A DNA stretch of 64,000 nucleotides, taken from NCBI GenBank assembly GCA_900446925.1, contig UAVY01000001.1, positions 186,001-250,000 on the forward strand, given 5' to 3'. The notes beneath the pieces were generated by a model. The model had not been told where the DNA came from. It was given only the letters and a program-made list of their open reading frames with translations, and ran no database searches. Positions within the stretch are counted from its first letter, which is position 1. Each line of letters opens with the position of its first letter. Positions 53,806 to 64,000 of the stretch are shown here, piece after piece. The position numbers were made by a program, and so were the translations under genes. Origin of the DNA: Citrobacter koseri (lineage in GTDB: Bacteria > Pseudomonadota > Gammaproteobacteria > Enterobacterales > Enterobacteriaceae).

Positions 53806-54797
53806 AAAAACCTGTCGTTATCGCACTGGCTGTCGCGGTGCTGGTCGCCGTACTTGCCGGTGGTACATGGTGGTATCAGAGTCGGCAGGATAACGGGCTG
53901 ACGCTCTACGGCAATGTGGATATTCGCACCGCCAATATGAGTTTTCGCGTCGGAGGCCGGCTGGCTTCGCTGGCCGTTGATGAAGGTGACGCCATTACGT
54001 CCGGGCAGGTATTGGGCGTGCTGGATAAAGCCCCGTACGAGAACGCGTTGATGCAGGCTAAAGCAGGCGTCTCCGTCGCCCAGGCGCAGTATGATCTGAT
54101 GCTCGCGGGGTATCGCGATGAAGAGATAGCCCAGGCCGCTGCCGCCGTGAAACAGGCGCAGGCCGCATTTGACTATGCGCAGAACTTTTATCAGCGCCAG
54201 CAGGGATTGTGGAAAAGCCGCACGATCTCCGCCAACGACCTGGAGAACGCTCGCTCATCCCGCGATCAGGCGCAGGCGCAGCTGAAATCCGCACAGGACA
54301 AATTGAGCCAGTACCGTACCGGTAACCGCCAGCAGGATATCGCCCAGGCAAAAGCCAGCCTCGAACAGGCGCAGGCACAGCTGGCGCAATCAGAACTCGA
54401 TTTACAGGATACAACGCTGATCGCCCCCTCTGACGGTACGCTGTTAACCCGCGCGGTAGAGCCCGGCAGTATGCTCAACGCAGGCAGCACCGTGCTGACG
54501 CTGTCGCTGACTCGTCCGGTATGGGTTCGCGCCTACGTGGATGAACGCAACCTCAGCCAGGCGCAGCCCGGCTGCGAAATTTTACTCTACACCGATGGCC
54601 GCCCTGACAAGCCTTACCACGGCAAAATCGGCTTCGTATCGCCGACCGCTGAATTCACCCCGAAAACCGTTGAAACGCCGGATCTGCGCACAGACCTGGT
54701 CTATCGACTGCGCATTGTGGTGACTGACGCGGACGATGCGCTGCGCCAGGGAATGCCGGTGACGCTGACGTTCAGCGACGAGGCGCGGCATGAATGA
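53802..54797 (+). CDS. ybhG: Membrane-fusion protein YbhG (HlyD family)
   Basis: 331 residues: one N-terminal membrane anchor ([20 protein letters not shown]), then a barrel-sandwich domain ([20 protein letters not shown]), a long alpha-helical hairpin of heptads (about residues 80-200, rich in QA), and the second half of the lipoyl domain ([18 protein letters not shown]). It links the YbhFSR ABC exporter to an outer-membrane channel. The frame is intact. It overlaps ybhF by eight bases. Confidence 0.93.
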   Translation: MKKPVVIALAVAVLVAVLAGGTWWYQSRQDNGLTLYGNVDIRTANMSFRVGGRLASLAVDEGDAITSGQVLGVLDKAPYENALMQAKAGVSVAQAQYDLMLAGYRDEEIAQAAAAVKQAQAAFDYAQNFYQRQQGLWKSRTISANDLENARSSRDQAQAQLKSAQDKLSQYRTGNRQQDIAQAKASLEQAQAQLAQSELDLQDTTLIAPSDGTLLTRAVEPGSMLNAGSTVLTLSLTRPVWVRAYVDERNLSQAQPGCEILLYTDGRPDKPYHGKIGFVSPTAEFTPKTVETPDLRTDLVYRLRIVVTDADDALRQGMPVTLTFSDEARHE

Positions 54798-56529
54798 CGC
54801 CGTCATTACGTTAAACGGCCTGGTGAAGCGCTTCGCCGGAATGGAAAAACCGGCGGTCGCCCCGCTCGACTGTACTATCCACGCCGGTTATGTCACGGGT
54901 CTGGTCGGGCCGGATGGCGCAGGCAAAACCACGCTGATGCGGATGCTGGCAGGGCTGCTCAAGCCCGATAGCGGCAGCGCGTCGGTGATCGGGTTCGATC
55001 CGATCAAAAACGACAGTGAATTGCATGCGGTACTTGGTTACATGCCGCAAAAATTTGGTCTGTATGAAGATCTGACCGTGATGGAGAATCTCAATCTCTA
55101 TGCGGACTTACGCAGCGTAACGGGCGAAGAACGGCAAAAAACGTTTGCCCGTCTGCTGGAATTTACCGCCCTCGGCCCCTTCACCAAACGGCTGGCAGGC
55201 AAGCTCTCGGGCGGGATGAAACAAAAACTCGGGCTGGCCTGTACGCTGGTCGGCGAGCCGAAAGTGCTGCTGCTTGACGAACCGGGCGTCGGCGTTGACC
55301 CCATCTCCCGTCGCGAGCTGTGGCAAATGGTGCATGAACTGGCGGGTGACGGCATGCTTATCCTGTGGAGTACGTCATACCTGGACGAAGCCGAACAATG
55401 TCGCGACGTGCTGCTGATGAACGAAGGAGAAGCTGCTGTATCAGGGCGAACCGACTAAGCTGACGCAGACCATGGCAGGACGCAGTTTCCTAATGAGCAG
55501 CCCGCAGGAGAATAACCGCAAGCTCCTGCAACGCGCGTTGAAACTGCCGCAGGTCAGCGACGGTATGATTCAGGGGAAATCGGTACGGCTGATCCTGAAA
55601 AAAGAGGCCACCGCAGAGGATATCCGCCGGGCCGAAGGGATGCCGGAGATAACGATTAACGACACCACGCCGCGCTTTGAAGATGCCTTTATCGACCTGC
55701 TTGGCGGCGCGGGTACATCGGAGTCTCCGCTCGGCGCGATCCTGCATACCGTTGACGGCACGCCGGGTGAGACAGTCATTGAGGCCAAAGAACTGACCAA
55801 AAAATTCGGTGACTTCGCCGCCACCGACCACGTTAACTTCGCCGTTGAGCGCGGAGAAATCTTCGGTCTGCTCGGCCCCAACGGCGCGGGGAAATCCACC
55901 ACGTTCAAGATGATGTGCGGTTTGCTGGTGCCAACTTCCGGCAAAGCGCTGGTGCTGGATATGGATTTGAAAGTCAGCTCCGGCAAGGCGCGCCAGCATT
56001 TAGGGTATATGGCGCAAAAATTTTTCCCTGTACGGCAACCTGACGGTAGAGCAAAACCTGCGCTTTTTCTCCGGGGTTTATGGCCTGCGGGGCCGGGCGC
56101 AAAACGAAAAAATCACCCGCATGAGCGAAGCCTTCGGCCTGAAAAAGCATCGCCTCTCATGCGACGGATGCGCTGCCGCTCGGTTTTAAACAGCGTCTGG
56201 CGCTGGCCTGTTCGCTGATGCATGAGCCCGACATTCTGTTTCTCGACGAACCCACCTCCGGCGTCGATCCCCTCACCCGCCGTGAGTTCTGGCTGCACAT
56301 CAACAGCATGGTAGAAAAAGGGGTCACGGTGATGGTCACCACCCACTTTATGGACGAAGCGGAATACTGCGACCGTATCGGGCTGGTTTATCGCGGCAAG
56401 CTGATCGCCAGCGGGACGCCGGACGATCTGAAAGCGCAGGCGGCAGACGACGACACGCCGGACCCGACGATGGAGCAGGCCTTTATCACGCTCATTCACG
56501 ACTGGGATAAGGAGCATGCTCATGAGTAA
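54790..56529 (+). CDS. ybhF: ABC exporter ATPase YbhF, tandem domains (three frameshifts)
   Basis: Two ABC domains in one chain. First: Walker [11 protein letters not shown], signature [11 protein letters not shown], Walker [12 protein letters not shown]. Second: Walker [11 protein letters not shown], and [17 protein letters not shown]. In the second domain the usual LSGG signature is replaced by [12 protein letters not shown], also the case in E. coli YbhF. Extra bases lie near 55431, 56026 and 56145; corrected length is 578 residues, the E. coli value. YbhFSR is a reported Na+(Li+)/H+ antiporter-like and drug exporter. It overlaps ybhS by eight bases. Confidence 0.93.
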
Positions 56530-57667
56530 CGCCCTGCTCTCCTGGCGGCGCGTACGCGCGCTGTGCGTGAAAGAGACGCGTCAGATTATCCGCGATCCCA
56601 GTAGCTGGCTGATCGCCGTGGTGATCCCGCTGCTGTTGCTGTTTATTTTTGGCTACGGGATTAACCTCGACTCCAGCAAGCTGCGGGTCGGCATTCTGCT
56701 CGAACAACAGAGCGAGGAGGCGCTGGATTTCACCCACGCCATGACCGGTTCGCCGTATATCGGACGCCACCATCAGCGATAGCCCGCCATGAGCTTATTG
56801 AGAAAATGCAGGCCGGGCCCGCATTCGCGGGCTGGTAGCTGATCCCGGTCGATTTTGCGCAAAAGATGGCGCGAGAGAATGACACCGCGCCGATACAGGT
56901 TATCACCGACGGCAGCGAACCGAACACCGCCAACTTCGTGCAGGGTTACGTGGAGGGGGTCTGGGCAGATCTGGCAAATGCAGCGGGCTGAAGATCGTGG
57001 GGAAGAATTTGAACCGCTGATCGACGTGCAGACCCGCTAACTGGTTTAACCCGGCGGCCATCAGCCCAGCACTTTATCATTCCCGGCGCGGTCACCATTA
57101 TCGATGACGGTGATTGGCGCCATTCTCACTTCGCTGGTGGTTGCGCGCGAGTGGGGAGCGTGGAACGATGGAGGCCCTGCCTCTCGACGAGGTGACGCGC
57201 CGCAGAGTTGTTGCTGTGCAAACTGATCCCCTACTACTTCCTCGGCATGCTGGCGATGCTGCTGTGTATGCTGGTGTCGGTGTTTATTCTTGGCGTGCCC
57301 TGGCGCGGCTCGCTGGTGATTCTGTTTCTTATCACCAGCCTGTTTCTGCTCAGTACGCTGGGAATGGGACTGCTGATTTCCACCATTACCCGTAATCAGT
57401 TTAACGCCGCGCAGGTCGCGCTGAACGCCGCTTTTTTTACCGTCAATTATGCTGTCAGGCTTTATCTTCCAGATAGACAGTATGCCTGCCGTCATCCGCG
57501 CGGTGACTTACATTATTCCGGCGCGCTATTTCGTCAGCACCCTGCAAAGCCTGTTTCTGGCGGGGAACATCCCCATTGTGTTGATCGTTAATACGTTATT
57601 TTTAATCGCTTCGGCAGCCATGTTTATCGGCCTGACGTGGATGAAGACCAAACGCCGGCTGGATTAA
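56522..57667 (+). CDS. ybhS: ABC-2 type permease YbhS (about fourteen frameshifts)
   Basis: Inner-membrane subunit of YbhFSR. N-terminus [20 protein letters not shown] and first helix [18 protein letters not shown]; the large periplasmic domain contains [20 protein letters not shown]; the C-terminal helices include [20 protein letters not shown] and [20 protein letters not shown]. This is the most damaged gene of the window: I place 13 extra bases (56762, 56786, 56816, 56820, 56838, 56962, 57039, 57065, 57103, 57154, 57181, 57200, 57440, all approximate) and one missing near 57191. Net +12 restores exactly 377 residues, as in E. coli. This indicates poor local sequence quality, not a real pseudogene. 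Confidence 0.85.
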
Positions 57668-57670
57668 ATT

Positions 57671-57757
57671 TTCTGCCTGATGGCGCTTCGCTTATCAGGC
57701 CTACGACCACATATTTTGTAGGCCGAATAAGGCATTTACGCCGCCATCCGGCATGGC
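57671..57757. repeat. REP pair between ybhS and ybhR
   Basis: GCCTGATGGCGCTTCGCTTA with TCAGGCCTACGACC, then TGTAGGCCGAATAAGGCATT and CGCCGCCATCCGGCATGGC. It separates two genes of one ABC exporter that otherwise overlap end to end. Confidence 0.88.
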
Positions 57758-57772
57758 ATAAGGGAGAGAAAC

Positions 57773-58885
57773 ATGTTTCATCGCCTGTGGACATTAATCC
57801 GCAAAGAGCTGCAATCGCTGTTACGCGAGCCGCAGACCCGCGCGATCCTGATCTTACCGGTGCTGATCCAGGTGCTGCTGTTTCCCTTTGCCGCCACGCT
57901 GGAAGTGACCAATGCCACCATTGCCATTTATAACGAAGATAATGGCAAACATGCCGTCGAGCTGACGCAACGGTTCGCGCGCGCCAAAGCGTTTACCCAT
58001 ATCCTGCTGCTGAAAAAGCCCGCAGGAAATCCAGCCGACGATCGACACGCAAAAAGCATTGTTGCTGGTGCGCTTTCCGGCCGATTTTTCCCGTCACCTG
58101 GATAACCTCCAGCCCGCGCCGCTACAGCTCATTCTTGATGGCCGTAACTCCAACAGCGCGCAAATCGCCGCCAATTATCTCCAGCAGATCGTCAAGGATT
58201 ATCAGCAGGAGCTGACAGAGGGCCAAACCCAAGCCCAACAACAGCGAGCTGGTGGTGCGCAACTGGTACAACCCGAATCTGGACTATAAGTGGTTTTGTG
58301 GTGCCATCCCTGATCGCCATGATCACCACGATAGGCGTCATGATCGTCACCTCGCTCTCCGTTGCCCGCGAGCGCGAAACAGGGTACGCTGGATCAACTG
58401 CTGGTTTCCCCTCTCACTACCTGGCAAATTTTCATCGGTAAAGCGGTACCCGCGCTGATTGTCGCCACTTTTCAGGCCACGATCGTACTGGCTATTGGCA
58501 TCTGGGCGTACCACATCCCCTTTGCCGGTTCGCTGGCGCTGTTCTACTTCACAATGGGTGATTTACGGGCTGTCGCTGGTTGGATTTGGCTTGTTAATCT
58601 CGTCGCTCTGCTCCACCCAACAGCAGGCTTTCATCGGCGTATTCGTCTTTATGATGCCTGCTATCCTGCTATCGGGATACGTTTCTCCGGGTCGAGAACA
58701 TGCCGGTATGGCTACAAAATCTGACGTGGATAAACCCTATCCGCCATTTTACGGACATCACCAAGCAGATTTATTTGAAAGATGCGAGTCTGAAGATCGT
58801 CTGGGGGAGTTTGTGGCCGCTACTGGTGATCACGGCCACAACGGGGTCAGCGGCGTATGCGATGTTTAGACGCAAAGTGATGTAG
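57773..58885 (+). CDS. ybhR: ABC-2 type permease YbhR (six frameshifts)
   Basis: Partner of YbhS. N-terminus [20 protein letters not shown]; first helix [21 protein letters not shown]-terminal membrane part with [36 protein letters not shown] and [20 protein letters not shown]. Extra bases near 58018, 58223, 58296, 58379, 58557 and 58691; corrected length is 368 residues, the E. coli value. Its 3' end overlaps convergent ybhQ by 39 bases. Confidence 0.9.
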
Positions 58886-59258
58886 CTTTTTCTCCTTCGC
58901 CAGCAGCGAAACCACAGCAGGCCCGGCAAGGATCGCCAGCCCAGCCAGCGCCAGCAGCAGGTTGTTGTGCAGTACGCGGGACAGCAGCCACAGAGCAATC
59001 ATCGCGGCGCCGAAATACCAGGTGGTCGTCAGCTCTTCCAGCACATCCGCAACGTCGCGCCAGCGCTGTTCGTGGTGGCGTTGTAACGCCAGCATCAGCA
59101 GCACCGTCACGCCATTAAAGCACGCATAATCCCAGGCCGACGCGGACTAAAGCGCCGCTCATCCAGCCCATTACCAGCAGCGCCACTACCAGTAAATGCA
59201 ACATAATCTGCCAGCAACTAAGACCCGTTGCGACACGAACACGTTGTTGCCACCTCAT
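58847..59258 (-). CDS. ybhQ: Small inner-membrane protein YbhQ (one frameshift)
   Basis: 136 residues after correction, equal to E. coli. N-terminus [20 protein letters not shown], about four hydrophobic segments, and the conserved [20 protein letters not shown] and [18 protein letters not shown]. One extra base near 59117 puts a stop after GLGLCVL ([12 protein letters not shown] expected). Function unknown. The start follows GGAGAAAAAGCC. Confidence 0.85.
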
Positions 59259-59391
59259 GGCTTTTTCTCCTGAAGGATTTTTATCTAATTATTCAGAGTA
59301 CCGAACTTTACGGAAAATTCCGTAAGACCGCATCTTTTTGTGACGACGACTACACTATTTCAATCAGGATAGTGACGCGGACAGGAAGAAA

Positions 59392-60155
59392 ATGATCCAA
59401 CCAAACGCGAAATTTTTCATTCAAAGTGCTCACAATTAACACGCATAAGGGTTTTACCGCCTTTAATAAGCGCTTTATTCTGCCGGAGTTGCGCGACGCC
59501 GTCAGAACCGTCAGCGCGGATATTGTCTGCCTCCAGGAAGTGATGGGCGCGCATGAAGTTCATCCGCTGCACGTCGAGAACTGGGCCTGATACCACCCAT
59601 TACGAATTTCTTGCCGACACCATGTGGAGCGATTTCGCCTATGGTCGTAATGCCGTCTACCCGGAAGGGCATCACGGCAACGCGGTGCTGTCGCGCTATC
59701 CGATTGAACACTATGAAAATCGCGATGTCTCCGTCGGCGGCAGTGAAAAACGCGGCGTGCTGTATTGCCGTATTGTTCCGCCGATGCTGGCTCAGCCAAT
59801 TCATGTGATGTGCGTACATCTCGGCTTACGGGAAGGCCACCGCCAGGCGCAGTTGGATATGCTGGTTGAATGGGTTAACGCCCTTCCCGAATCCGAACCC
59901 GTGGTGGTCGCCGGGGATTTCAACGACTGGCGGCAGAAAGCCAACTATCCGTTAAAAGCGTCTGCGGGGCTGGAGGAGATCTTCACCCGCGCGCATGGCC
60001 GCCCGGCGCGCACCTTTCCGGTCAGGCTGCCGATACTGCGACTCGATCGTATATACGTCAAGAATGCCAATGCCAGCTCTCCTGCGGCGTTGCCGTTGCG
60101 TAACTGGCGACATTTATCTGACCATGCCCCTCTTAGCGCGGAGATACATCTATGA
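59392..60155 (+). CDS. ybhP: Endonuclease/exonuclease/phosphatase-family protein YbhP (two frameshifts)
   Basis: EEP-superfamily phosphohydrolase, 253 residues after correction (E. coli 253). Metal and catalytic motifs are visible: [17 protein letters not shown] (metal glutamate), [24 protein letters not shown] and the terminal [11 protein letters not shown]. Extra bases near 59414 and 59585. It is the first gene of a ybhP-clsB-ybhN operon with stop-start overlaps (ATGA with clsB). The neighbours suggest a role in phospholipid or lipid head-group turnover, which is inference. Confidence 0.9.
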
Positions 60156-61401
60156 AATGTGGATGGCGTGAAGGCAATCAGATTCAGCTACTGGAAAACG
60201 GCGACCAGTTCTATCCCGCCGTGTTTGACGCTATCGCGCAGGCACAGCAGAGGATCATCCTGGAAACCTTCATCTGGTTTGAAGATGACGTAGGTAAGCA
60301 GCTACACGCGGCGCTGCTTAAAGCGGCCAGACGCGGCGTAAAAGCGGAAGTGCTGTTAGACGGCTACGGCTCACCCCGACCTCAGCGAGGCGTTTGTCGG
60401 GGAGCTGACCGCAGCGGGGGTAATCTTCCGCTATTACGATCCGCGTCCTCCCCTGTTCGGCATGCGCACCAACCTCTTTCGCCGTATGCACCGTAAAATC
60501 GTGGGTTATTGACGATCGGGTCGCGTTTGTCGGCGGGCTGAATTACTCCGCAGAACATATGTCCGATTACGGGCCCGGAAGCCAAACAGGATTACGCCGT
60601 TCGCGTCGAAGGGCCGGTCGTGGAGGATATTTTTGCCAGTTTGAGCTGGAAAACTTGCCGGGGCAAAGCGCCGCACGCCGCTGGTGGCGACGCCATCATC
60701 GCGCCGAAGAAAACCGGAAACCCGGCGAAGCGCAGGTGCTGTTTATCTGGCGCGATAATGATGAACATCGCCAACGATATTGAACGTCACTATCTGAAGA
60801 TGCTTACGCAGGCGAAACGTGAAGTGATTATCGCCAATGCCTATTTCTTTCCCGGCTATCGCCTGCTGCATGCCATGCGCAAAGCCGCCCGACGCGGCGT
60901 GCGGGTAAAACTGGTGATCCAGGGGGAACCCGATATGCCCATCGTCAAAGTCGGCGCGCGTCTGCTGTACAACTATCTGGTGAAAGGCGGCGTCCATGTC
61001 TATGAATATCGCCGTCGCCCGCTGCACGGCAAAGTGGCGTTGATGGACGATCACTGGGGCGACCGTCGGCTCCAGCAACCTCGATCCGCTCAGTCTGTCG
61101 CTTAACCTTGAAGCAAACGTCATTATTCATGACCGCACGTTTAACCAGACGCTGCGCGACAACCTGAACGCCATTATCGCCAATGATTGCAAGCAGGTGG
61201 ACGAGTCTATGCTGCCGAAGCGCACCTGGTGGGAATCTGAGCAAAAGCGTGCTGGCGTTCCACTTCCTGCGCCACTTCCCGGCGCTGGTCGGTTGGCTGC
61301 CGGCGCACACGCCGCATCTGGCGCAGGTTGAACCGCCCGCCCAACCGACGATGGAAACGCAGGATCGGGTCGAAGCGGAAAACACGGGGGTGAAGCCCTG
61401 A
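60152..61401 (+). CDS. clsB: Cardiolipin synthase B ClsB (YbhO), seven frameshifts
   Basis: Phospholipase-D-family cardiolipin synthase with two HKD motifs. The first is HRKIVVIDD after correction, the second [11 protein letters not shown] followed by [16 protein letters not shown]. The N-terminus [20 protein letters not shown] and [17 protein letters not shown] match E. coli. Extra bases are near 60374, 60508, 60571, 60771, 61059 and 61231, and one is missing near 60637. Corrected length is about 414 residues (E. coli 413). It is coupled to ybhP (ATGA) and ybhN (TGATG). Confidence 0.91.
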
Positions 61402-62363
61402 TGTCAACATCACACCCGCGATGGCGGCTGGCGAAAAAGATCCTCACCTGGCTGTTTTTTATCGCGGTGATTGTCCTGCTGGTCATTTATGCCGGAAAGG
61501 TCAACTGGGAAGATGTCTGGACGGTGATCCGGGATTACAACCGGATTGCGCTGTTGAGCGCGGTTGGGCTGGTGATTGTCAGCTACCTTCTTTACGGTTG
61601 CTACGATCTGCTGGGACGTTTTTACTGCGGCCACAAGCTGGCGAAGCGGCAGGTCATGCTGGTGTCGTTTATCTGTTACGCCTTCAATCTGACGTTAAGC
61701 ACCTGGGTCGGCGGAATCGGTATGCGCTACCGTCTGTACTCCCGCCTCGGCTTACCGGGGAGCACCATCACGCGTATTTTTTCGCTGAGCATTACCACCA
61801 ACTGGCTGGGCTATATTCTGCTGGGCGGAATTATTTTTACCTTCGGCGTCGTGCAACTCCCGGCCCACTGGTATATCGATGAAAATACGCTGCGCATTCT
61901 CGGTATTGTGTTGTTACTGGTGATTGCCGTCTACCTGTGGTTTTGCGCCTTTGCGAAACGGCGTCATATCACGATTAAAGGCCAAAAGCTGATGCTTCCG
62001 TCATGGAAATTCGCCCTCGCGCAGATGGGGATTTCCAGCGCGAACTGGATGGTGATGGGCGCCATTATCTGGCTGCTGATGGGGCAAGACGTTAATTATT
62101 TCTTTGTACTTGGCGTGCTACTGGTGAGCAGTATTGCCGGAGTGATCGTGCATATCCCGGCCGGGATCGGCGTTCTGGAAGCCGTGTTTATGGCGCTGCT
62201 GGCGGGTGAGCATACGTCGCAAGGCACCATTATCGCCGCCCTGCTCGCCTGGCGTGTGCTCTATTATTTTATTCCGCTATTGCTGGCGTTGATTTGCTAT
62301 CTGCTGCTGGAAAGTCGGGCAAAGAAGCTGCGGGCGAAAAACGAGAAAGCCTTAGCGAAGTGA
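61401..62363 (+). CDS. ybhN: Membrane protein YbhN, UPF0104 / lysylphosphatidylglycerol-synthase TM family
   Basis: 320 residues, about eight membrane helices, E. coli 318. Signatures: STWVGGIGMRYRLYSRLGLP near residue 100 and VHIPAGIGVLEAVFMALLAG near residue 250. The family includes the flippase half of MprF. Overlap with clsB suggests a role with cardiolipin or another lipid. The frame is intact. E. coli ybhM, normally next to it, is absent. Confidence 0.9.
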   Translation: MSTSHPRWRLAKKILTWLFFIAVIVLLVIYAGKVNWEDVWTVIRDYNRIALLSAVGLVIVSYLLYGCYDLLGRFYCGHKLAKRQVMLVSFICYAFNLTLSTWVGGIGMRYRLYSRLGLPGSTITRIFSLSITTNWLGYILLGGIIFTFGVVQLPAHWYIDENTLRILGIVLLLVIAVYLWFCAFAKRRHITIKGQKLMLPSWKFALAQMGISSANWMVMGAIIWLLMGQDVNYFFVLGVLLVSSIAGVIVHIPAGIGVLEAVFMALLAGEHTSQGTIIAALLAWRVLYYFIPLLLALICYLLLESRAKKLRAKNEKALAK

Positions 62364-62402
62364 CAGGTTATTTGCTGCTTATCAGGTGTATTACCGGCCT
62401 AA

Positions 62403-62447
62403 CCTGTAGGCCGGATACAGCGTTCACGCCGCCCGCTGGCGCAACGC
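62403..62447. repeat. REP-like element between ybhN and ybhL
   Basis: CTGTAGGCCGGATACAGCGT then CACGCCGCCCGCTGGC. One degenerate unit between convergent genes. Confidence 0.6.
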
Positions 62448-62450
62448 CAA

Positions 62451-63157
62451 TTAACGGCGATTACCGAAAATACGCAGCAGCATCAGGAACAGGTTGATGA
62501 AGTCCAGATACAGCGTTAACGCGCCGAGAATCGAGTATTTCCGCAGCGTCGAGCTGTCACGAACATCAATCTGCTCGCCAATGTTTTTCAGCTTCTGCGT
62601 GTCATAGGCGGTCAGACCGACAAAGACAACCACCCCGATATAGGTCACCGCCCACATCAACGCTTCGCTTTTGAGCCAGAAGTTGACCAACGATGCCAGA
62701 ATAATGCCGATCAGCGCCATAAACAGCATGCTGCCCCAGCCGCTGAGATCGCGTTTCGTGGTGTAGCCATACAGGCTCATCACGCCAAACATCCCGCCGG
62801 TCACGACAAACGTGCTGGCGATAGACGAATAGGTATAAACGATAAAAATGCTCGACAGCGTCAGGCCCGTCAGCGCCGAATAGAGCATAAACAGCGTGGT
62901 CGCCATCCCGGCGCTAAGTTTTTGCACCCATTGCCGACAGCGCAATAACCAACGCAAGCTGGGCGATAATCAAGCCAAAGAAGGTGATTTTGCTGGAAAA
63001 GACAAACATCATCACCGCAGGCGTATTCGCCGCATACCAGGCGATAAATGCGGTCAGCAGCAGCCCAACCGTCATCCAGCCATATACCTGCGCCATATAC
63101 GTTTGCAGGGCCGGAACGGGTCTGTATGATAGAATCGGATCGTGGGAATCGGTCCAT
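62451..63157 (-). CDS. ybhL: Bax inhibitor-1 family membrane protein YbhL (two frameshifts)
   Basis: BI-1/TMBIM family protein with about seven membrane helices, 234 residues after correction (E. coli 234). N-terminus MDRFPRSDSIIQTRSG, then LQTYMAQVYGWMTVGLLLTA, the family region SLYGYTTKRDLSG and the end FLMLLRIFGNRR. Extra bases near 63111 and 62928. Bacterial relatives form pH-sensitive calcium leak channels; the role of YbhL is not settled. Confidence 0.92.
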
Positions 63158-63177
63158 GATGATCTCCTGATTAAAAG

Positions 63178-63203
63178 TGATACCCCCTGAATAAGGGGTA
63201 TCA
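63178..63203 (-). terminator. Hairpin at the end of the moa operon
   Basis: TGATACCCC / GGGGTATCA arms around CTGAATAA, eight bases after the moaE stop. The T-run on the minus strand is weak (CTTTTAATC). Confidence 0.6.
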
Positions 63204-63210
63204 CATTCTG

Positions 63211-63663
63211 CTACCAGCGTTTTGCCGCCTGCCGATCGCTATCGCGCGCTTCCACCCAGCGCTCGCCTTCCGGCGTCGCTTCACGCTTCCAGAACGGCGC
63301 GCGGGTTTTCAGATAATCCATAATGAATTGCCCGGCCTCGAACGCGCTGCTGCGGTGCGCGCTGGTTACGCCGACAAAGACAATCTCATCGCCCGGCCAC
63401 AGTTCACCAATGCGATGGATCACCGTCACGCGCCCCAGCGGCCAGCGCGAGCGCGCCTCGTCCACGATATCCGCCAGCGCTTTTTCCGTCATCCCCGGGT
63501 AATGTTCCAGCGTCAGCGCTTTAACGCTGTCGCCCAGATTATGATTGCGGACTTTACCGGTAAAGGTCACAACCGCGCCATCTTCATCACGCTCCGCCAG
63601 CCAGGGGTACTCCTCCCCGACGCTGAACGGCGCATGGCCAACGATCACTCGCGTTTCAGCCAT
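63211..63663 (-). CDS. moaE: Molybdopterin synthase catalytic subunit MoaE
   Basis: Large subunit of molybdopterin synthase, 150 residues as in E. coli. It converts cyclic pyranopterin monophosphate to molybdopterin using sulfur carried by MoaD. The conserved GAVVTFTGKVRNHN, RIGELWPGDEIVFVGVTSAH and the lysine-containing YLKTRAPFWKRE active-site segment are visible. It begins one base after moaD ends. The frame is intact. Confidence 0.97.
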   Translation of the reverse strand: MAETRVIVGHAPFSVGEEYPWLAERDEDGAVVTFTGKVRNHNLGDSVKALTLEHYPGMTEKALADIVDEARSRWPLGRVTVIHRIGELWPGDEIVFVGVTSAHRSSAFEAGQFIMDYLKTRAPFWKREATPEGERWVEARDSDRQAAKRW

Positions 63664-63664
63664 C

Positions 63665-63910
63665 TCAGCCTCCTGTCACCGGTGGGAAAAAGGCCACTTC
63701 ATCACCCGCCGTCAGCGGATGTTCAAAACTGACCAGCGTCTGATTAACGGCGGCCAGCAGCTTGCCGTCTTCCAGTGCCAGCGCCCAGCGATCGCTTTGC
63801 GCCGCCAGATGCTGACGCAGCGCTTCTACGGTTGGGAAATCGGCGGCGACCTCTAACGCATCCGTTCCCACCAGTTCACGCACCTGAGCGAAAAACAGAA
63901 CCTTAATCAT
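63665..63910 (-). CDS. moaD: Molybdopterin synthase sulfur carrier MoaD
   Basis: 81-residue ubiquitin-like protein from ATG 63910 ([20 protein letters not shown]). It ends in the essential Gly-Gly (FFPPVTGG), which MoeB adenylates and which then carries the thiocarboxylate to MoaE. Its start overlaps the end of moaC by eight bases. Upstream in-frame ATGs lie inside moaC and are not used by homologues. Confidence 0.97.
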
Positions 63911-64000
63911 GCGCATCCACCTTAAAATCGCCAGACTTACCGCCGCTTTTCGCCAGCAAGCGCACCGGGCCAATCACCATATCCTTTTGCACCGCTTTGC
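63903..64000 (-). CDS. moaC: Cyclic pyranopterin monophosphate synthase MoaC, C-terminal end only
   Basis: Only the last 32 codons are inside the window. They read [19 protein letters not shown] then [11 protein letters not shown] and stop, matching the C-terminus of E. coli MoaC ([18 protein letters not shown]). The segment contains the conserved KDM..I..V.LL..GGKSG motif near the active site. The rest lies beyond the right edge. Confidence 0.93.

Noticed and set aside
56522..57667. ybhS as a true pseudogene
   Set aside because: The net +12 bases exactly restores family length and the amino-acid sequence is conserved between shifts; a decayed gene would also show substitutions and larger deletions.

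Overview
The window is a stretch of enterobacterial chromosome, closest in gene content and order to the E. coli K-12 ybh-ybi-gln-gsi-bssR region (moa to bssR), read in the opposite direction. Protein sequences resemble E. coli and Salmonella, but several genes present in E. coli are missing and three accessory blocks are inserted. Together with the many REP elements this fits Citrobacter or a near relative; the genus is an inference.

Layout: 1-1.9 kb bssR (cut by the window edge) and rimO. 1.9-8.3 kb the glutathione importer gsiABCD with iaaA. 8.4-10.5 kb moeA-moeB. 10.6-14.8 kb fsaA divergent from the glycyl-radical pair pflE-pflF. 14.9-18.3 kb an accessory island: a T6SS Hcp protein fused to a Tle1-type phospholipase (DUF2235) and two tandem lipoproteins that look like its immunity proteins. 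18.4-20.7 kb ybiV and ybiU. 20.7-25.7 kb a second accessory island: LacI-type regulator, MFS carrier and GH31 glycosidase. 25.8-32.4 kb ybiT, ldtB, ybiR, mntR, mntS, ybiP. 32.5-37.7 kb ompX, rhtA, dps, glnHPQ. 37.8-43.6 kb ybiO, rlmF, mcbA, ybiI, ybiJ, ybiB. 43.9-49.3 kb a complete chaperone-usher fimbrial operon. 49.3-53 kb dinG and rhlE. 53.1-58.9 kb cecR-ybhGFSR. 58.8-63.2 kb ybhQ, ybhP, clsB, ybhN, ybhL. 63.2-64 kb moaE, moaD and the end of moaC.

About half of the genes are interrupted by single-base length changes. I count roughly 90, about 80 of them one extra base, usually lengthening a short run. Removing them restores a product of almost exactly the E. coli length in nearly every case, and they hit genes expected to be maintained (rimO, glnQ, ompX, moeA). 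I treat them as sequencing or assembly errors, give each broken gene as one CDS over its full span, and note the shift positions.

Regulatory signals that can be read: sigma-54 and NtrC-like sites before glnH, an MntR-type box before mntS, a non-canonical LexA box before dinG, a 24-bp palindrome before cecR, an FNR-like site before pflE, and an identical 12-mer, TTTCGAATGAAA, upstream of pflE, ybiV and ybiU. The last may mark a small local regulon.
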